From Pseudomicrostroma phylloplanum (taxonomy: Eukaryota; Basidiomycota; Exobasidiomycetes; Microstromatales), in assembly GCA_039545275.1 (NCBI GenBank), contig BCHS01000004.1, positions 490,978 through 554,977 of the forward strand: a DNA stretch of 64,000 nt, in the 5' to 3' direction. Of the stretch, positions 20,557-30,147 are shown piece by piece. Position 1 is the stretch's first letter; each line of letters opens with the position of its first letter. The notes beneath the pieces were generated by a model. That model did not search any database and was not told the DNA's origin. It was given only the letters and a program-made list of their open reading frames with translations. Made by a program: the position numbers and the translations under genes.

Positions 20557-23500
20557 ATGGCTCGCTTCACGCCCTCGACGTCGACTGCGGTCTCGTCAAA
20601 GGCCCAGAGAAGTGGCGCCAATGGCAGAGACAGCGGTGAGAGCAGCGCTGCTCGCAACGGAGAGCCGAGCAGGGGCCTTTCTGCCCCGCCTCCTCATTCC
20701 GCCCTGCCGGACTCAGTATCCTCTTCCTCTACCCGCGACTCAGGTGGCATACGTGCCATCGCCCGCACTGACGTCCACCGAATCACTTCTGGCCAAGTGG
20801 TCCTAGACCTCTCCTCTGCGGTGAAAGAGCTAGTAGAGAATGCACTCGATGCAGGTGCTACCTCCCTAGAGATCCGCTTCAAGAACTTTGGGCTGGACTC
20901 GCTCGAGGTCGTGGACAATGGCGCTGGTATCAAGCCAGAGGATTATGACTCTGTGGCCCTCAAGCATCACACTTCTAAGATCGAGAGCTTTGATGACCTC
21001 AATTATGTCAAGACGTTTGGATTTCGGGGAGAAGCCCTGTCGTCCCTCTGCGCTCTCGCTGAGGTGACCATCCTCACAGCCACGCAGGAGGAAGCTCCGA
21101 TGGGTACCGTGCTAGAGTTTGCTCAGGACGGAAGCATCGCCGACTGCACGAAGCGCATGGCTCGTCAAAGAGGTAGTACAGTCACCATCAACAATCTCTT
21201 CCACTCTCTGCCTGTCAGACGGCGCGAGATGGAGAAGCATTGCAAGCGCGAGTATGGCAAGGCGCAGGCGCTCCTTCAAGCCTACGCCCTCATCTCAAAG
21301 GGAGTGAGATGGAATATTGTCAATATCACAAAGGAGGGTAGGAAGAATGTGGCGCTCGCCGTCTCCTCGGCCGCCGGAGCTGATTGGCTATCGAGGAATT
21401 TCGCCTCGCTCTTTGGGGCAAAGGCACCGGTGACCCTACAGGCATTGGATATCGAGCTCGAAATTGAGAGGCCGAAGACGAGGAAGAGGGACCTGGCTCC
21501 TCAGAGGCCTTCAGCCGTCAAGAGACGCAGGCGGGAGGCGCATGATTCTGATGAAGAGGAGAATGGAAGTGACATTGGGTCAGATGACGAAGACGACGCT
21601 GGTCACCAGGCCAAGGAGCTCAATGACAAATACCAGACCGTCTTGATCAAAGGTCTGATCTCCAAGCCCGCCAAAGGCAGCGGCAGGACGTCTTCTGATC
21701 GGCAATTCCTGTACATTAACGGACGGCCGTGGGATAGTCTGAAGGTCACAAAGGCCTTCAATGAGATCTATCGCCAGTTTAACGGATCACAGTACCCGGT
21801 CGTCGTTGCCGACTTCACCCTGCCAACAGACAGCTACGATGTCAATGTCAGTCCGGATAAGAGGACAATCTTCCTGCACGACGAGCAGCAGCTCGTCGAA
21901 GCTCTGAAGACTGGCCTCGACAACCTATTTGCTCCCTCGCGAGGAACTCTCGCAGTCAATTCGTCCTTCATGCCAAGTCAGGCAGCTGCATATACCCAGC
22001 AACGACTGCCCTTTGAACGCAGCAGCAGTGTGGAAGAGGAAGACGAAGGAGACGAGGAGCTCCCAAGGCGTCCAACGAAGGCAGAGCACGCCGTCTCGCC
22101 AGAAGCAGAAGAGGATCAAGCAAGCGAAGCCGAGCAGCAGACTTCCGATATGGAGGCTCTGCCACAACGTGAGGCCAATCACCCCGAGGATGATAACGAG
22201 GAATCTGAAGAAGAGGCTGATGCGACCACCAACAACAGCGTGGCTCTGTCTCCGTTTGCTGCACGGCAGCCCGCGAACATTCCTCCTTCGAGACCGAGCG
22301 CCGCCCTGTCAACATATCAGAGCACAGCAGTTCCCTCAATGAACCGTAGCAACGCGGACAGATCATCTACCAGCTTCCTGGGCCATGCCTCTCGCGATGG
22401 CCCAATCAATCTCTCGTCTCGTAGAGTCGAACCTGCCGTGCACCCAAAAAGAAGTGCGCCTATGGCATTGTCTTCGCGCCATGGAGGTTTACAATCTGTG
22501 CTAGCCGGCTTCGTCGCTCCTGGCAGTCAACGCCCCTCGCTCTCATCGGACAGGAACTCAGATGACGAAGAAGAGGGTCACCTCACGGCGGAACAGATCG
22601 AGGCTCTGGAGTATCGAGAAGATGGCGTCGGGTCGGATGGGAGCGCCGAAGCAACTCCCGGAGCTCAGCTCGCTGCAGAAGACATTGAAGCAACGGAGAT
22701 GGAAGACGCCAGCACATCGGACGATCCACAAGCCCTACGCTCGAAGCATGTTTCACTGCTCGGAGATGCCGCGGACGAGGACGAGGACGAGGATGACAGA
22801 GGCCGCAACCTAGCGAGACTAGAGGCATCGGCGTCAGAGGCGCAGACTGTAGAATCTGCGCCAATTGTCGAAAGCTCTACTGAATCCGCGCGCGATACGA
22901 ATAGAGGTGATCTCTCCTTCGACATGAATGCTCTAAGGGCCTCGGCGGAGCGGCGCAAGAGACACGCACAGACGCGAAGGGCAGCTAGAGATGCCTCCTC
23001 CCGTGTTCGTGCCAGCTCTGACAGTGTCGACGACTTCTCCGGTGCCGGTCTCGCCAATCGCGACGCTCAGCAAGTAGAAAGCGAGCTGCAGCGAGTCATC
23101 ACCAAGTCAGACTTTGCGCACATGACCGTCTTGGGTCAATTCAACCTCGGCTTTATCATCGCCCGTAGGCGCGGTGAGACAGACGGGAGCGACGACCTCT
23201 TCATCATCGATCAGCACGCCTCGAATGAGAAGTTCAACTTTGAGACGCTGCAGGAGACGACTAAGATCCGGAGTCAGAGACTGATCCAGCCCCGGCTGCT
23301 AGAGCTGTCAGCGAGCGATGAGCTCGTGGCGGTTCAGCACGTGGAGGCGATCAGGCTCAACGGCTTCGACCTCGATATTGAAGAGGAAGGCGTGGCCGGC
23401 TCGAGAATCAAGCTTCTAGCTCTGCCCGTGAGCAAAGGGACGACGTTCGGTGTGCGCGACCTCGAGGAGCTCCTCTTCCTCCTGCGGGACGTAGCTCCAG

Positions 23501-23769
23501 GCTCCTCCAAGGCGTCGGGCGTACGCTGCTCGAAAGTGAGAGCCATGTTTGCCTCGCGCGCCTGTAGGAAGAGTGTCATGATCGGGACTGCATTGAGTGC
23601 GAGACAGATGGGCGGGATTGTGCGGCAGATGGGACTGATTGAGCAGCCTTGGAATTGCCCGCACGGGCGGCCTACGATGAGACACCTTGCTTGTCTGAGG
23701 GCGCTGGAGAAGAGCAAGGGAAGCGTAAGAAGGAGGCAGGTCAACTGGGCCAGTCTCAAGGACTGTTGA
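20557..23769 (+). CDS. PMS1: DNA mismatch-repair protein PMS1 (MutL-alpha, PMS2 homologue)
   Basis: A single exon of 1070 aa. The N-terminal GHKL ATPase shows all motifs: VKELVENALDAGAT, VVDNGAGI, and GFRGEALSSL at about 155-164. A transducer domain with SLPVRRREM follows. The middle is a long acidic/Ser-rich linker. The C-terminal domain has the endonuclease metal motif DQHASNEKFNFE beginning at Asp885, plus ACRKSVMIG and CPHGRP (Cys1034), the zinc-site motifs that separate active PMS1/PMS2 from MLH1. The protein is therefore expected to be a nicking subunit with MLH1. No intron is needed. The start at 20557 precedes about 60 disordered residues before the ATPase. Confidence 0.95.
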   Translation: MARFTPSTSTAVSSKAQRSGANGRDSGESSAARNGEPSRGLSAPPPHSALPDSVSSSSTRDSGGIRAIARTDVHRITSGQVVLDLSSAVKELVENALDAGATSLEIRFKNFGLDSLEVVDNGAGIKPEDYDSVALKHHTSKIESFDDLNYVKTFGFRGEALSSLCALAEVTILTATQEEAPMGTVLEFAQDGSIADCTKRMARQRGSTVTINNLFHSLPVRRREMEKHCKREYGKAQALLQAYALISKGVRWNIVNITKEGRKNVALAVSSAAGADWLSRNFASLFGAKAPVTLQALDIELEIERPKTRKRDLAPQRPSAVKRRRREAHDSDEEENGSDIGSDDEDDAGHQAKELNDKYQTVLIKGLISKPAKGSGRTSSDRQFLYINGRPWDSLKVTKAFNEIYRQFNGSQYPVVVADFTLPTDSYDVNVSPDKRTIFLHDEQQLVEALKTGLDNLFAPSRGTLAVNSSFMPSQAAAYTQQRLPFERSSSVEEEDEGDEELPRRPTKAEHAVSPEAEEDQASEAEQQTSDMEALPQREANHPEDDNEESEEEADATTNNSVALSPFAARQPANIPPSRPSAALSTYQSTAVPSMNRSNADRSSTSFLGHASRDGPINLSSRRVEPAVHPKRSAPMALSSRHGGLQSVLAGFVAPGSQRPSLSSDRNSDDEEEGHLTAEQIEALEYREDGVGSDGSAEATPGAQLAAEDIEATEMEDASTSDDPQALRSKHVSLLGDAADEDEDEDDRGRNLARLEASASEAQTVESAPIVESSTESARDTNRGDLSFDMNALRASAERRKRHAQTRRAARDASSRVRASSDSVDDFSGAGLANRDAQQVESELQRVITKSDFAHMTVLGQFNLGFIIARRRGETDGSDDLFIIDQHASNEKFNFETLQETTKIRSQRLIQPRLLELSASDELVAVQHVEAIRLNGFDLDIEEEGVAGSRIKLLALPVSKGTTFGVRDLEELLFLLRDVAPGSSKASGVRCSKVRAMFASRACRKSVMIGTALSARQMGGIVRQMGLIEQPWNCPHGRPTMRHLACLRALEKSKGSVRRRQVNWASLKDC

Positions 23770-24029
23770 GCCCCGGGTCAGGGAAGCGGGAGCTGCCCTG
23801 ATTTGTGATCGGAGCCTTTGTACTGTACATCAACCAGACTGGCATGCGTATACCCTTTGGCGTGTCAATGTAACAATGTAATTTTACGCGCTGAGACTGC
23901 TAGCTGGACAATGCGTGTATGTACCCCAGGGCGAGGTGCCCTGGTCTGGGCAGGTATGATGAAAGAGAAGAAAGGTGACAAGGAGCAAGGATACGAGGCG
24001 AGGCGAGACGAGGTTAAGAAGCATCGCCC

Positions 24030-24467
24030 TCAACTCGTCTGGCCCGCCTTTGCGGCTGCTTCCTTTTCAGCCTCCTTTTTCTGGGCATGTTTGAATGGGA
24101 GAGGGATGAGCACGTCAGTCTCCGCAACCTCTGGACCTCTCCACCTGTCGAATGTATAATCCAGCGCCTACTCACGGCCTGCTTCTCTCGAATAATCTGG
24201 GCGTCCCTCTCCCTGCGAGCGGTGAGGGAGGTGCCACTCTCCTTCTTGCCCTTGTTGGCGGCAGCTGCCTTCTTCTGCGCCTTGGCACGGTCTGTGTCTC
24301 TTTGGTTGCCGCCTGACAGGAAGCGAGGAGCGAACAATGCCAGCCAGAGGATGGGATGCAAGTGGGAGAGAAGAGGAGGAAAGAGAGAGCAATGACCGTG
24401 GTGAGATGTGGGTCCTGCGTACACGAGAGAGATCGTGGAAGAGAGGACGCGATCACTCACGGGTCAT
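24030..24467 (-). CDS. SERF/4F5-family small protein
   Basis: Three exons on the minus strand: 24467-24461 (only 7 nt, ATG ACC C), 24312-24176 and 24080-24030; 64 aa. The introns are 148 and 95 nt with GTGAGT donors. The protein begins MTRGNQRDTDRAKAQKK, the canonical MTRGNQR-(E/D)-xx-R-xx-x-QKK start of the SERF (MOAG-4) family. It continues as a Lys/Ala/Glu-rich helix to a short tail (EKEAAAKAGQTS). Length matches the family (about 60 aa). Known role: a small basic, mostly disordered modifier of amyloid aggregation and RNA-related assemblies. The tiny first exon is required because the conserved MTR can be assembled in no other way. Confidence 0.85.
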
Positions 24468-25147
24468 GCTGCTATGCTACGCTATGGTATACTGTGTTTG
24501 CGTCCTCCTCGTCTCTCGCCAGGTAGTAAGTGGTCCAGCACTTCTGCTATTGTTTGAAGGGGGAGTCGTGGTCTACGGGAGGAGATACGGAAAGGGCCAG
24601 TGGGTCAAGGCACGCCCGCCAAAATGCAAAGGCACATAGTCTAGGAGGCGTGGGCGCGCGCCTTGACAGGAGCCAGGGGACCATACCACCATGGACACTC
24701 GCTTCCAGCTGAGGGCTTCTTGCGGAGGTCGGATCCCTCGGGCCGAGCTCTGCATGCTACTAAGCCTCCGTCAAGGAACGACCATGCCTCGCAAGCAGAT
24801 GGATAGGAGTCACTTCGCTGCTGCTCCGGGAGGAACGGGCCGATGCGGGAGCGGCGCCGGACAAGGAGCTCCTGTCTGATCAATGGACTGACAGGTATCA
24901 CGACCAGTGGAGCAGAGCTTATATACTTTAGCTAGTAGTATGGAAGCTTCGACATATCCTCCTCCTAACAATCCCCTTTCACTCTTCGTTCACATCGTCT
25001 CGCTCTCACTACTCAGCCATTGGCAGTACTCCCTCTTCTCGGCCTTCGAATGCCTCTCTTCAGCCACTCCTACTACGACTTGTACGGTTCGTCTTCACGA
25101 GCAGTGCCCAAGCAAGCTCCTTCAGCGAGAAAACTCCAACTCCTCTC
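24468..25147. other. Divergent intergenic region (SERF / beta-helix gene)
   Basis: About 680 bp between two divergently transcribed starts, with no gene seen. A TATA-like element (listed separately) serves the plus-strand gene. Short Gly/Arg-rich frames on either strand have no family resemblance. Confidence 0.5.
24919..24926 (+). promoter_or_regulatory. TATA-like element upstream of the beta-helix gene
   Basis: TTATATAC, about 220 bp before the ATG at 25148, in a GC-rich surround where such AT-rich octamers are rare. The leader downstream is pyrimidine-rich (CTCTTCG, CTCGCTCTC), as usual for fungal start regions. Confidence 0.4.
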
Positions 25148-27201
25148 ATGGCTCACGCCTTCTCAGGGACTCGTCCAGCCGAGGTCGAGGTGCCTCCTCG
25201 AAGTCTCCTCCAGCGCTTGCGAAGCATCAAGCGCCGCAGCCTGCCTGCCTCTGCCGGAGCAGCGCCTGCCCTTGCTAGATTGGAGAATGATCCAGGGTTC
25301 CGGGTTCATGATGATGAACCCACACAAGCAGAGCCCAGGAGCGACGGTGACCATGCTCGCTTCTTGGCCTCCGAAGCCACCTACGTGGCCGCTGATGCTG
25401 GAGGAGAAGAAGACGAGCTTGCCGCCAGCGAAGCAATCCGATTTGGCTCTCAGGTACTCGTCTTTGCTCCAGAACAGAAGGACTCCACCATCCAGTCACG
25501 CATAGATGACGTCTATAAGGAGCAGGTCAAGAGTCACTTTGGCTCCAATCGGTGGGCCTTCTTCTTCAAGCCGGGCAAGTACAAGTTGGACATCAGGCTC
25601 GGCTTCTACACTACTTGCCATGGTCTCGGGGCTAGTCCGAGCGACGTTGTTATCACTGGTTCCGTGCGTATCAAGGGGGACTACTTGCCGGACAAGAATA
25701 GTACGCTCAACTTCTGGAGAGGCGTGGAGAATCTCACGATCATCCCTACTTTGACAGAAGACGATAGGAAGGTCGTTTGGGCTGTCAGTCAGGGCACCTT
25801 CTTCCGTCGCATACATGTCAAAGGAGATCTGCTACTCTCCGATGTGAACGGATGGTCTTCGGGCGGATACATCGCCGACTGCGTCATTGATGGTACGATT
25901 ACGAATGGTACTCAGCAGCAGTTCTTCTTCCGCAATACCAAGATGGGCGCGTTTGTGGGCGGGTCCTACTCTCAAGTCTTTGTTGGTTGCAAGGGGGCTC
26001 CCAAGGAGGACTGGCCATCTAAGCCTTACTCTGTCACTAAGGCGACACCTCGTGTAAAAGAGAAGCCGTACATCACCTACGTGGACAAGAAGTACTGGGT
26101 GGATGTTCCGGGGCTGAGAGAGGACTCTATTGGACCTAGCTGGTCCAGATCCAGCACGAATAGGGGCTCTCACGTCAGGGTTCGGCTATCTACATTCCAC
26201 ATAGCGGAGCCCTCACGAGACAACGCCACTACGCTCAATGCAGCTCTCCGCAGGGGCAAGAGCATTCTCTTCCTTCCCGGCATCTACCAGCTCAACTTTG
26301 CTCTGCAAGTCACAAAGCCCGACACTGTACTGCTAGGCCTGGGCATGGCCACCCTGCGGCCCGCTCACGGCACTCCCTGTATCACCACCAAAGATGTAGA
26401 TGGCGTCACCCTCGCTGGTCTCCTGCTCGAAGCTGGCCCGCACCTGTCAAATACCCTGTGCTCCGTCGGCGACGCGAAGTCATCCACGTCTCACAGACAC
26501 AATCCTACCATGGTTCAAGACGTCTTTGTCAGAGTGGGAGGAGCAATCGCTGGTCGATGCCACTCGCAGCTGCTGATCAATGTCCGAGACAGCATCATGG
26601 ACAACATCTGGCTCTGGAGGGCGGACCACGGTGAAGGCGCTGACTGGTATAGTAACCAGTGCTCAAGCGGTTGCATCGTCGAAGCGCGTGACGTCACCGG
26701 CTATGCTCTGTTCGTCGAGCACAATCAGGGCTTCCAGATGCTGTGGAATGGCAACGGCGGAGCGGTCTACTTCTACCAAGTGAGTCAGCAGCGGAGGAGG
26801 TAGGCCTGCGCCAGACTTTTACTTACCTGACTCCACTCCTCCTTCCGCGTTCACAGAGCGAGCTCCCCTACGACCCGCCAGGAAGCAAGATCTGGTCGCA
26901 TTCCAACCGCAAAGGCTTCCCCTCATACAAGGTCGCTCCTTCGGTCACCTCGCATTACGCCAAAGGTCTAAGCATCTACTGCGTCTTCAACAATCCCGGC
27001 GTGCAGTGCCATACTGCCGTGGAGCACCCCCTCACGAGTGCTGCTCGAGCTGATGGGAGGCACGCGGTAGAGGTGCGACATGTCACGCTGGCCCGGTTTG
27101 GCGGTGCAGAGGATACGGGGATTAGGCACGTCATTAATGGGCGTGGGGAGGGCGTAGGACCCACGAGGCAGAGGGCGCGACTGTTGGATGCCTACAAGTG
27201 A
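25148..27201 (+). CDS. Right-handed beta-helix protein of the bacterial 'adenylyl cyclase / factor 5/8-type' annotated family
   Basis: Two exons, 25148-26779 and 26857-27201, with a 77-nt GTGAGT intron in phase 0; 658 aa. The protein has the features of a family I know mainly from actinobacteria and some fungi: FGSQVLVFAPEQ, IQSRIDDVYKEQ, FGSNRWAFFFKPGKY, GFYTTCHGLG, STLNFWRGVENL, WAVSQGTFFRRIHVKGDLLL, GWSSGGYIADCVIDG, QQQFFFRNTKMG. Regular hydrophobic/Asn/Gly rungs suggest a pectate-lyase-like parallel beta-helix. Database names such as 'adenylyl cyclase' or 'coagulation factor 5/8 type' are not based on shown activity; a polysaccharide-active role is more likely but is inference. No N-terminal signal peptide is visible: it starts MAHAFSGTRPAEVEVPPRSL with a basic, unstructured region. 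Confidence 0.8.
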
Positions 27202-27600
27202 GCGGGGCAGAAGTGGCAAGGAGAGGAGGAAGAAGGCAGACAGAGGTGGTGGTGTTGAAGGCGTGTCGATAGACGCTCTGTGCCTCTGACGTGGACTCTA
27301 TCAGCTGGTGACCTGTACCTTGAACGACTCCCTCAATATCCTCTTTCAGCCTCGCAGCGTATATAATACGATCCTACTAGGGCTGGTCCCATCATGATAA
27401 TTGAGAAAGAGGCTGCAGCTCAGTCAGAGGTTTGTAGCAAGGGTGACGAATGTGTATGCATTGTCTATAGGTACTCTACAAGACAAGACGAGAAGGAGAA
27501 AAGGCGCATGCAAAAGGGCAATGATGCATGCTTTTGTGAGCCAGATCATGTCGACCTTCTCAAAAACAAGTAAGCCAAGGTACTCCATGGAAGAAGAGGC
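27202..27600. other. Convergent intergenic region
   Basis: About 400 bp between the 3' ends of the beta-helix gene and the eIF3h gene. It contains an AT-rich stretch (GTATATAATACG, about 27359-27370) better read as 3'-end sequence than as a promoter, because no gene starts nearby. Nothing else is seen. Confidence 0.5.
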
Positions 27601-28932
27601 TTAGATGGTGCCCGCCCTGGCGCCCTCGAGCCTGACGGTAGCCGCCGCACTCTCCTCTGCGGTCCTCCTGGCCTTTGCATCGAGTGCTCCGAGCATGAGC
27701 GTCGTCTCGAGCCTGTTGGGCTCGCTCTTGAGAAGCTTTGCCAGCTTCCTCTCCTCTTCTCCAAGCGTAGGCAGAGCGGCCAACCCTTGAGCCACACGGG
27801 CTGCATTCTCGGTTCGCTTGCGAGCAATCGAGGCCTCGAGCTTGGTGCGCTCCCTGGCCAGCTGGCGGGACTGGAAGCCCACGTTGCCTGCCTCGCTGAG
27901 GTAGTCGTCTACCTGCTCTAGAGTCTGCTCCAGGGCAGAGGACAGGACGGGTGTGTGGGCCAGGGCTAGGTTGGTGTAGGCTGGCTCGATGGCTGATCGC
28001 GGTGGGTGAGACAGGAGCGAAGAGCTCGAAGGTGGGAGGATGGAGGGTGCGGGGGCTGAAGGAGTTGAGAGTGTCGAGATGAAGGCGTCCAGGAGGGCAG
28101 TGTTGTGGAGGGAGAGGGGCAGCTCGTGGAAGACCGAAGAGGAGGTGAGGCGGTGGTCGATGAGGCCCTTTGTGGTGAAATCGTTGCTCTTGTAGGCAGC
28201 AACGAACTCAGAGGAGAGACGGTAGGCTTTCACCACTGTGTTGCCTTGAGCGGACTGTGCCAAGTCTAGAGGTAGAGGGGCAAAGATGTTGCCGTATGGT
28301 CAGTACTCGCTTACCCCATACTCTAGTCGTGCTCTACCATCATGCGACTCACCATGCACAAGTACGACGGCCCTCTCCATTCCATCTCCACCCTTGGCAC
28401 TAGCAGCTCCCTCCTTGTCCATCAAGTTTCCGACGAGCTTCAAGCCCTCCAACACCTGAGAGGTGAAGATAGCCCCCAGACCCAAGAACGACGAGACATA
28501 GATGCCCACGGGGTTAGCATCGGCATTCACCGACGACAGCAGCGAGAGGGCAGTGGTGATATGGCGTGTAGCGGATGCGTTTGAGGATCCAGCAGATGCA
28601 GCTGCGTTACCGCGCTCATCGTTCGAGTCGTCGCTCCTGAGAGCGTTCCGCGGCAGGCCGAAGAGGTTCGTCACCTCTAGGGCTCCCTCGAGGTTGAGAC
28701 CGAGCAGAAGTCCGGTAGCTGTGGAAGGGTGAGCATCCTTGGAGTGCTTCACCAGCTTTGTGAGGGCGAGGCCGTCCAGGCGGATCGAGGTAGGGGGGCC
28801 AGAGGTGAGGGACAGGGCCAGGGCGGCAGCGTCCAGATCGCCAGACGAGGCTTGAGCCGTCGAGCCGGGGGCCGAGGAAGAGGCAGGCTTGGCCACAGCA
28901 GCGGCAGCGGCAGAGGCGGCGGGGCGAGACAT
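27601..28932 (-). CDS. eIF3h: Translation initiation factor eIF3 subunit H
   Basis: Two exons on the minus strand, 28932-28353 and 28265-27601, with an 87-nt GTGAGT...TAG intron in phase 1; 414 aa. The MPN domain is clear: IRLDGLALTKLVKHSKD, ATGLLLGLNLEGALEVTNLF, GIYVSSFLGLGAIFTSQVL. It lacks the JAMM metal ligands, as expected for eIF3h. The intron joins VVLVH to DLAQSAQGNTVVKAYRLS, matching the family block 'LVHD...TTQG...LKAYRL'. The C-terminal half is helical and Ser/Ala/Glu-rich. It acts in the 43S pre-initiation complex. The start at ATG 28932 (MSRPAAS) was chosen; upstream in-frame sequence reads as hydrophobic nonsense without an ATG. It shares a 291-bp promoter with the FUN14 gene. 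Confidence 0.92.
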
Positions 28933-29223
28933 GGTGTTGGTGTGAGTAGCGAGGTGAGGCGCGAGAAGAAAGCGTCGTGCGAAGGAAATGCATTTTCGAC
29001 GCACCCATGGCACAAAGCCCGGAGCCACGGCCAGAAGAGCCACAGTCAGGGCCAGAGCCAAGGCCAAGGCGCAACCTCGGAGCCGCGACTGAGCGGAGTT
29101 TGATTCGACGACGACATGGCCTTAGCACACCGCTCCACCCAACACCACCACCACTCGGCTACAAGGCGCAGCTCCACCATCTCCACCCATACCACTGCTG
29201 TCATCTCCTTTTCACCTATCGTC

Positions 29224-30046
29224 ATGTCTCTCGCAGCACCTCTTCGCGTAGGCCTAGCGCCCTGCTTCCGCCTTCGTACCGGCTTCTCTGTGCCTCGGCA
29301 AGTCCTGAGAAATGCCTCGACCTCATCGCAGCGCGGCTTCCAGGCCCACAGCCGTACTGCTGTCCTGAGTGCCGGAGCTCGCCCAGGGAGGGCCAATGCC
29401 GGTAGCAAGGGCTTCAATTGGTCTCTTCTTGCCGGAGCCGCTTTCGCTACCACTGCCTCTGCCGCCATGGTTTCTCGCAACGCCATCCACTGTGGTCAGT
29501 ACTTACTCCATGCAGTCGGTGCTAGCATGGCATGCTAGCCCGGCTTGCCTGCTCGCAACCCTTGCCATACATAGCTAGACTCGTGCTGATCTCTCACTCC
29601 CTCCTCCTGCTTGCAATCTATTTGCAGACGCTACGAGCTCCTCTGCCCTCGATCGCTCCTCCTACGCCGGCTTGAGCGGCTCGAGCGAACCCGCTCCCGA
29701 ATCCATCGTCAACGTCTACCAGCTCTCCTTCGGCGTCGTTTGTGGCGTCTGCGCGGGCGTCTTCATCAAGAAGGGTCTCAAGTTCATCGCATTCCTCCTG
29801 GGTGGAGGGTTCGTCCTCCTGCAGTACCTCAACTCTCAAAAGCTGGTCAGCGTCAACTGGGGTGGCATCAGCAAGAGGTACGATGGATTGGTGGGTAGTG
29901 TTGCGGGACCGGGAGACAAGGTCAAGGGCTGGCAGGGATCGACGGCTGGTAGGATCTACACCAGATTCGAAGACTTCCTCACAGCCAACTTCCAGGAGAG
30001 GGCAAGTCTCTTGGCTGGTCTGGCATTGGGTCTGAGATTGGGATAG
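29224..30046 (+). CDS. FUN14-domain mitochondrial outer-membrane protein
   Basis: Two exons, 29224-29494 and 29628-30046; the 133-nt intron has a weaker GTCAGT donor and a TTTGCAG acceptor, phase 1; 229 aa. The N-terminus is Arg/Ser-rich with no acidic residue (MSLAAPLRVGLAPCFRLRTG), consistent with mitochondrial targeting. The FUN14 domain follows: VNVYQLSFGVVCGVCAGVFI, KKGLKFIAFLLGGGFVLLQY, then a C-terminal amphipathic part ending LLAGLALGLRLG. It corresponds to yeast Fun14 and human FUNDC1. FUNDC1 is a mitophagy receptor; yeast Fun14 has no settled role. A YAGL tetrapeptide of the YxxL type lies just before the first membrane segment. The 3' end is tail to tail with the sirtuin gene, 101 bp away. 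Confidence 0.88.
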
Positions 30047-30147
30047 AGGCGAGACCTTGCGGAATTGGAATACAGTAGTCGGGAATAGCAATGTACAAAG
30101 GACATCATCTACACGCAATGCAAAGTCTCTCAGATAGAGAAAAAGCT

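Noticed and set aside
23818..24159. Plus-strand frame of 113 codons opposite the SERF gene
   Set aside because: Antisense to the conserved SERF exons; no family resemblance.
27359..27370. TATA-like GTATATAATACG between two convergent genes
   Set aside because: No gene starts nearby on either strand; probably 3'-end AT-rich sequence.
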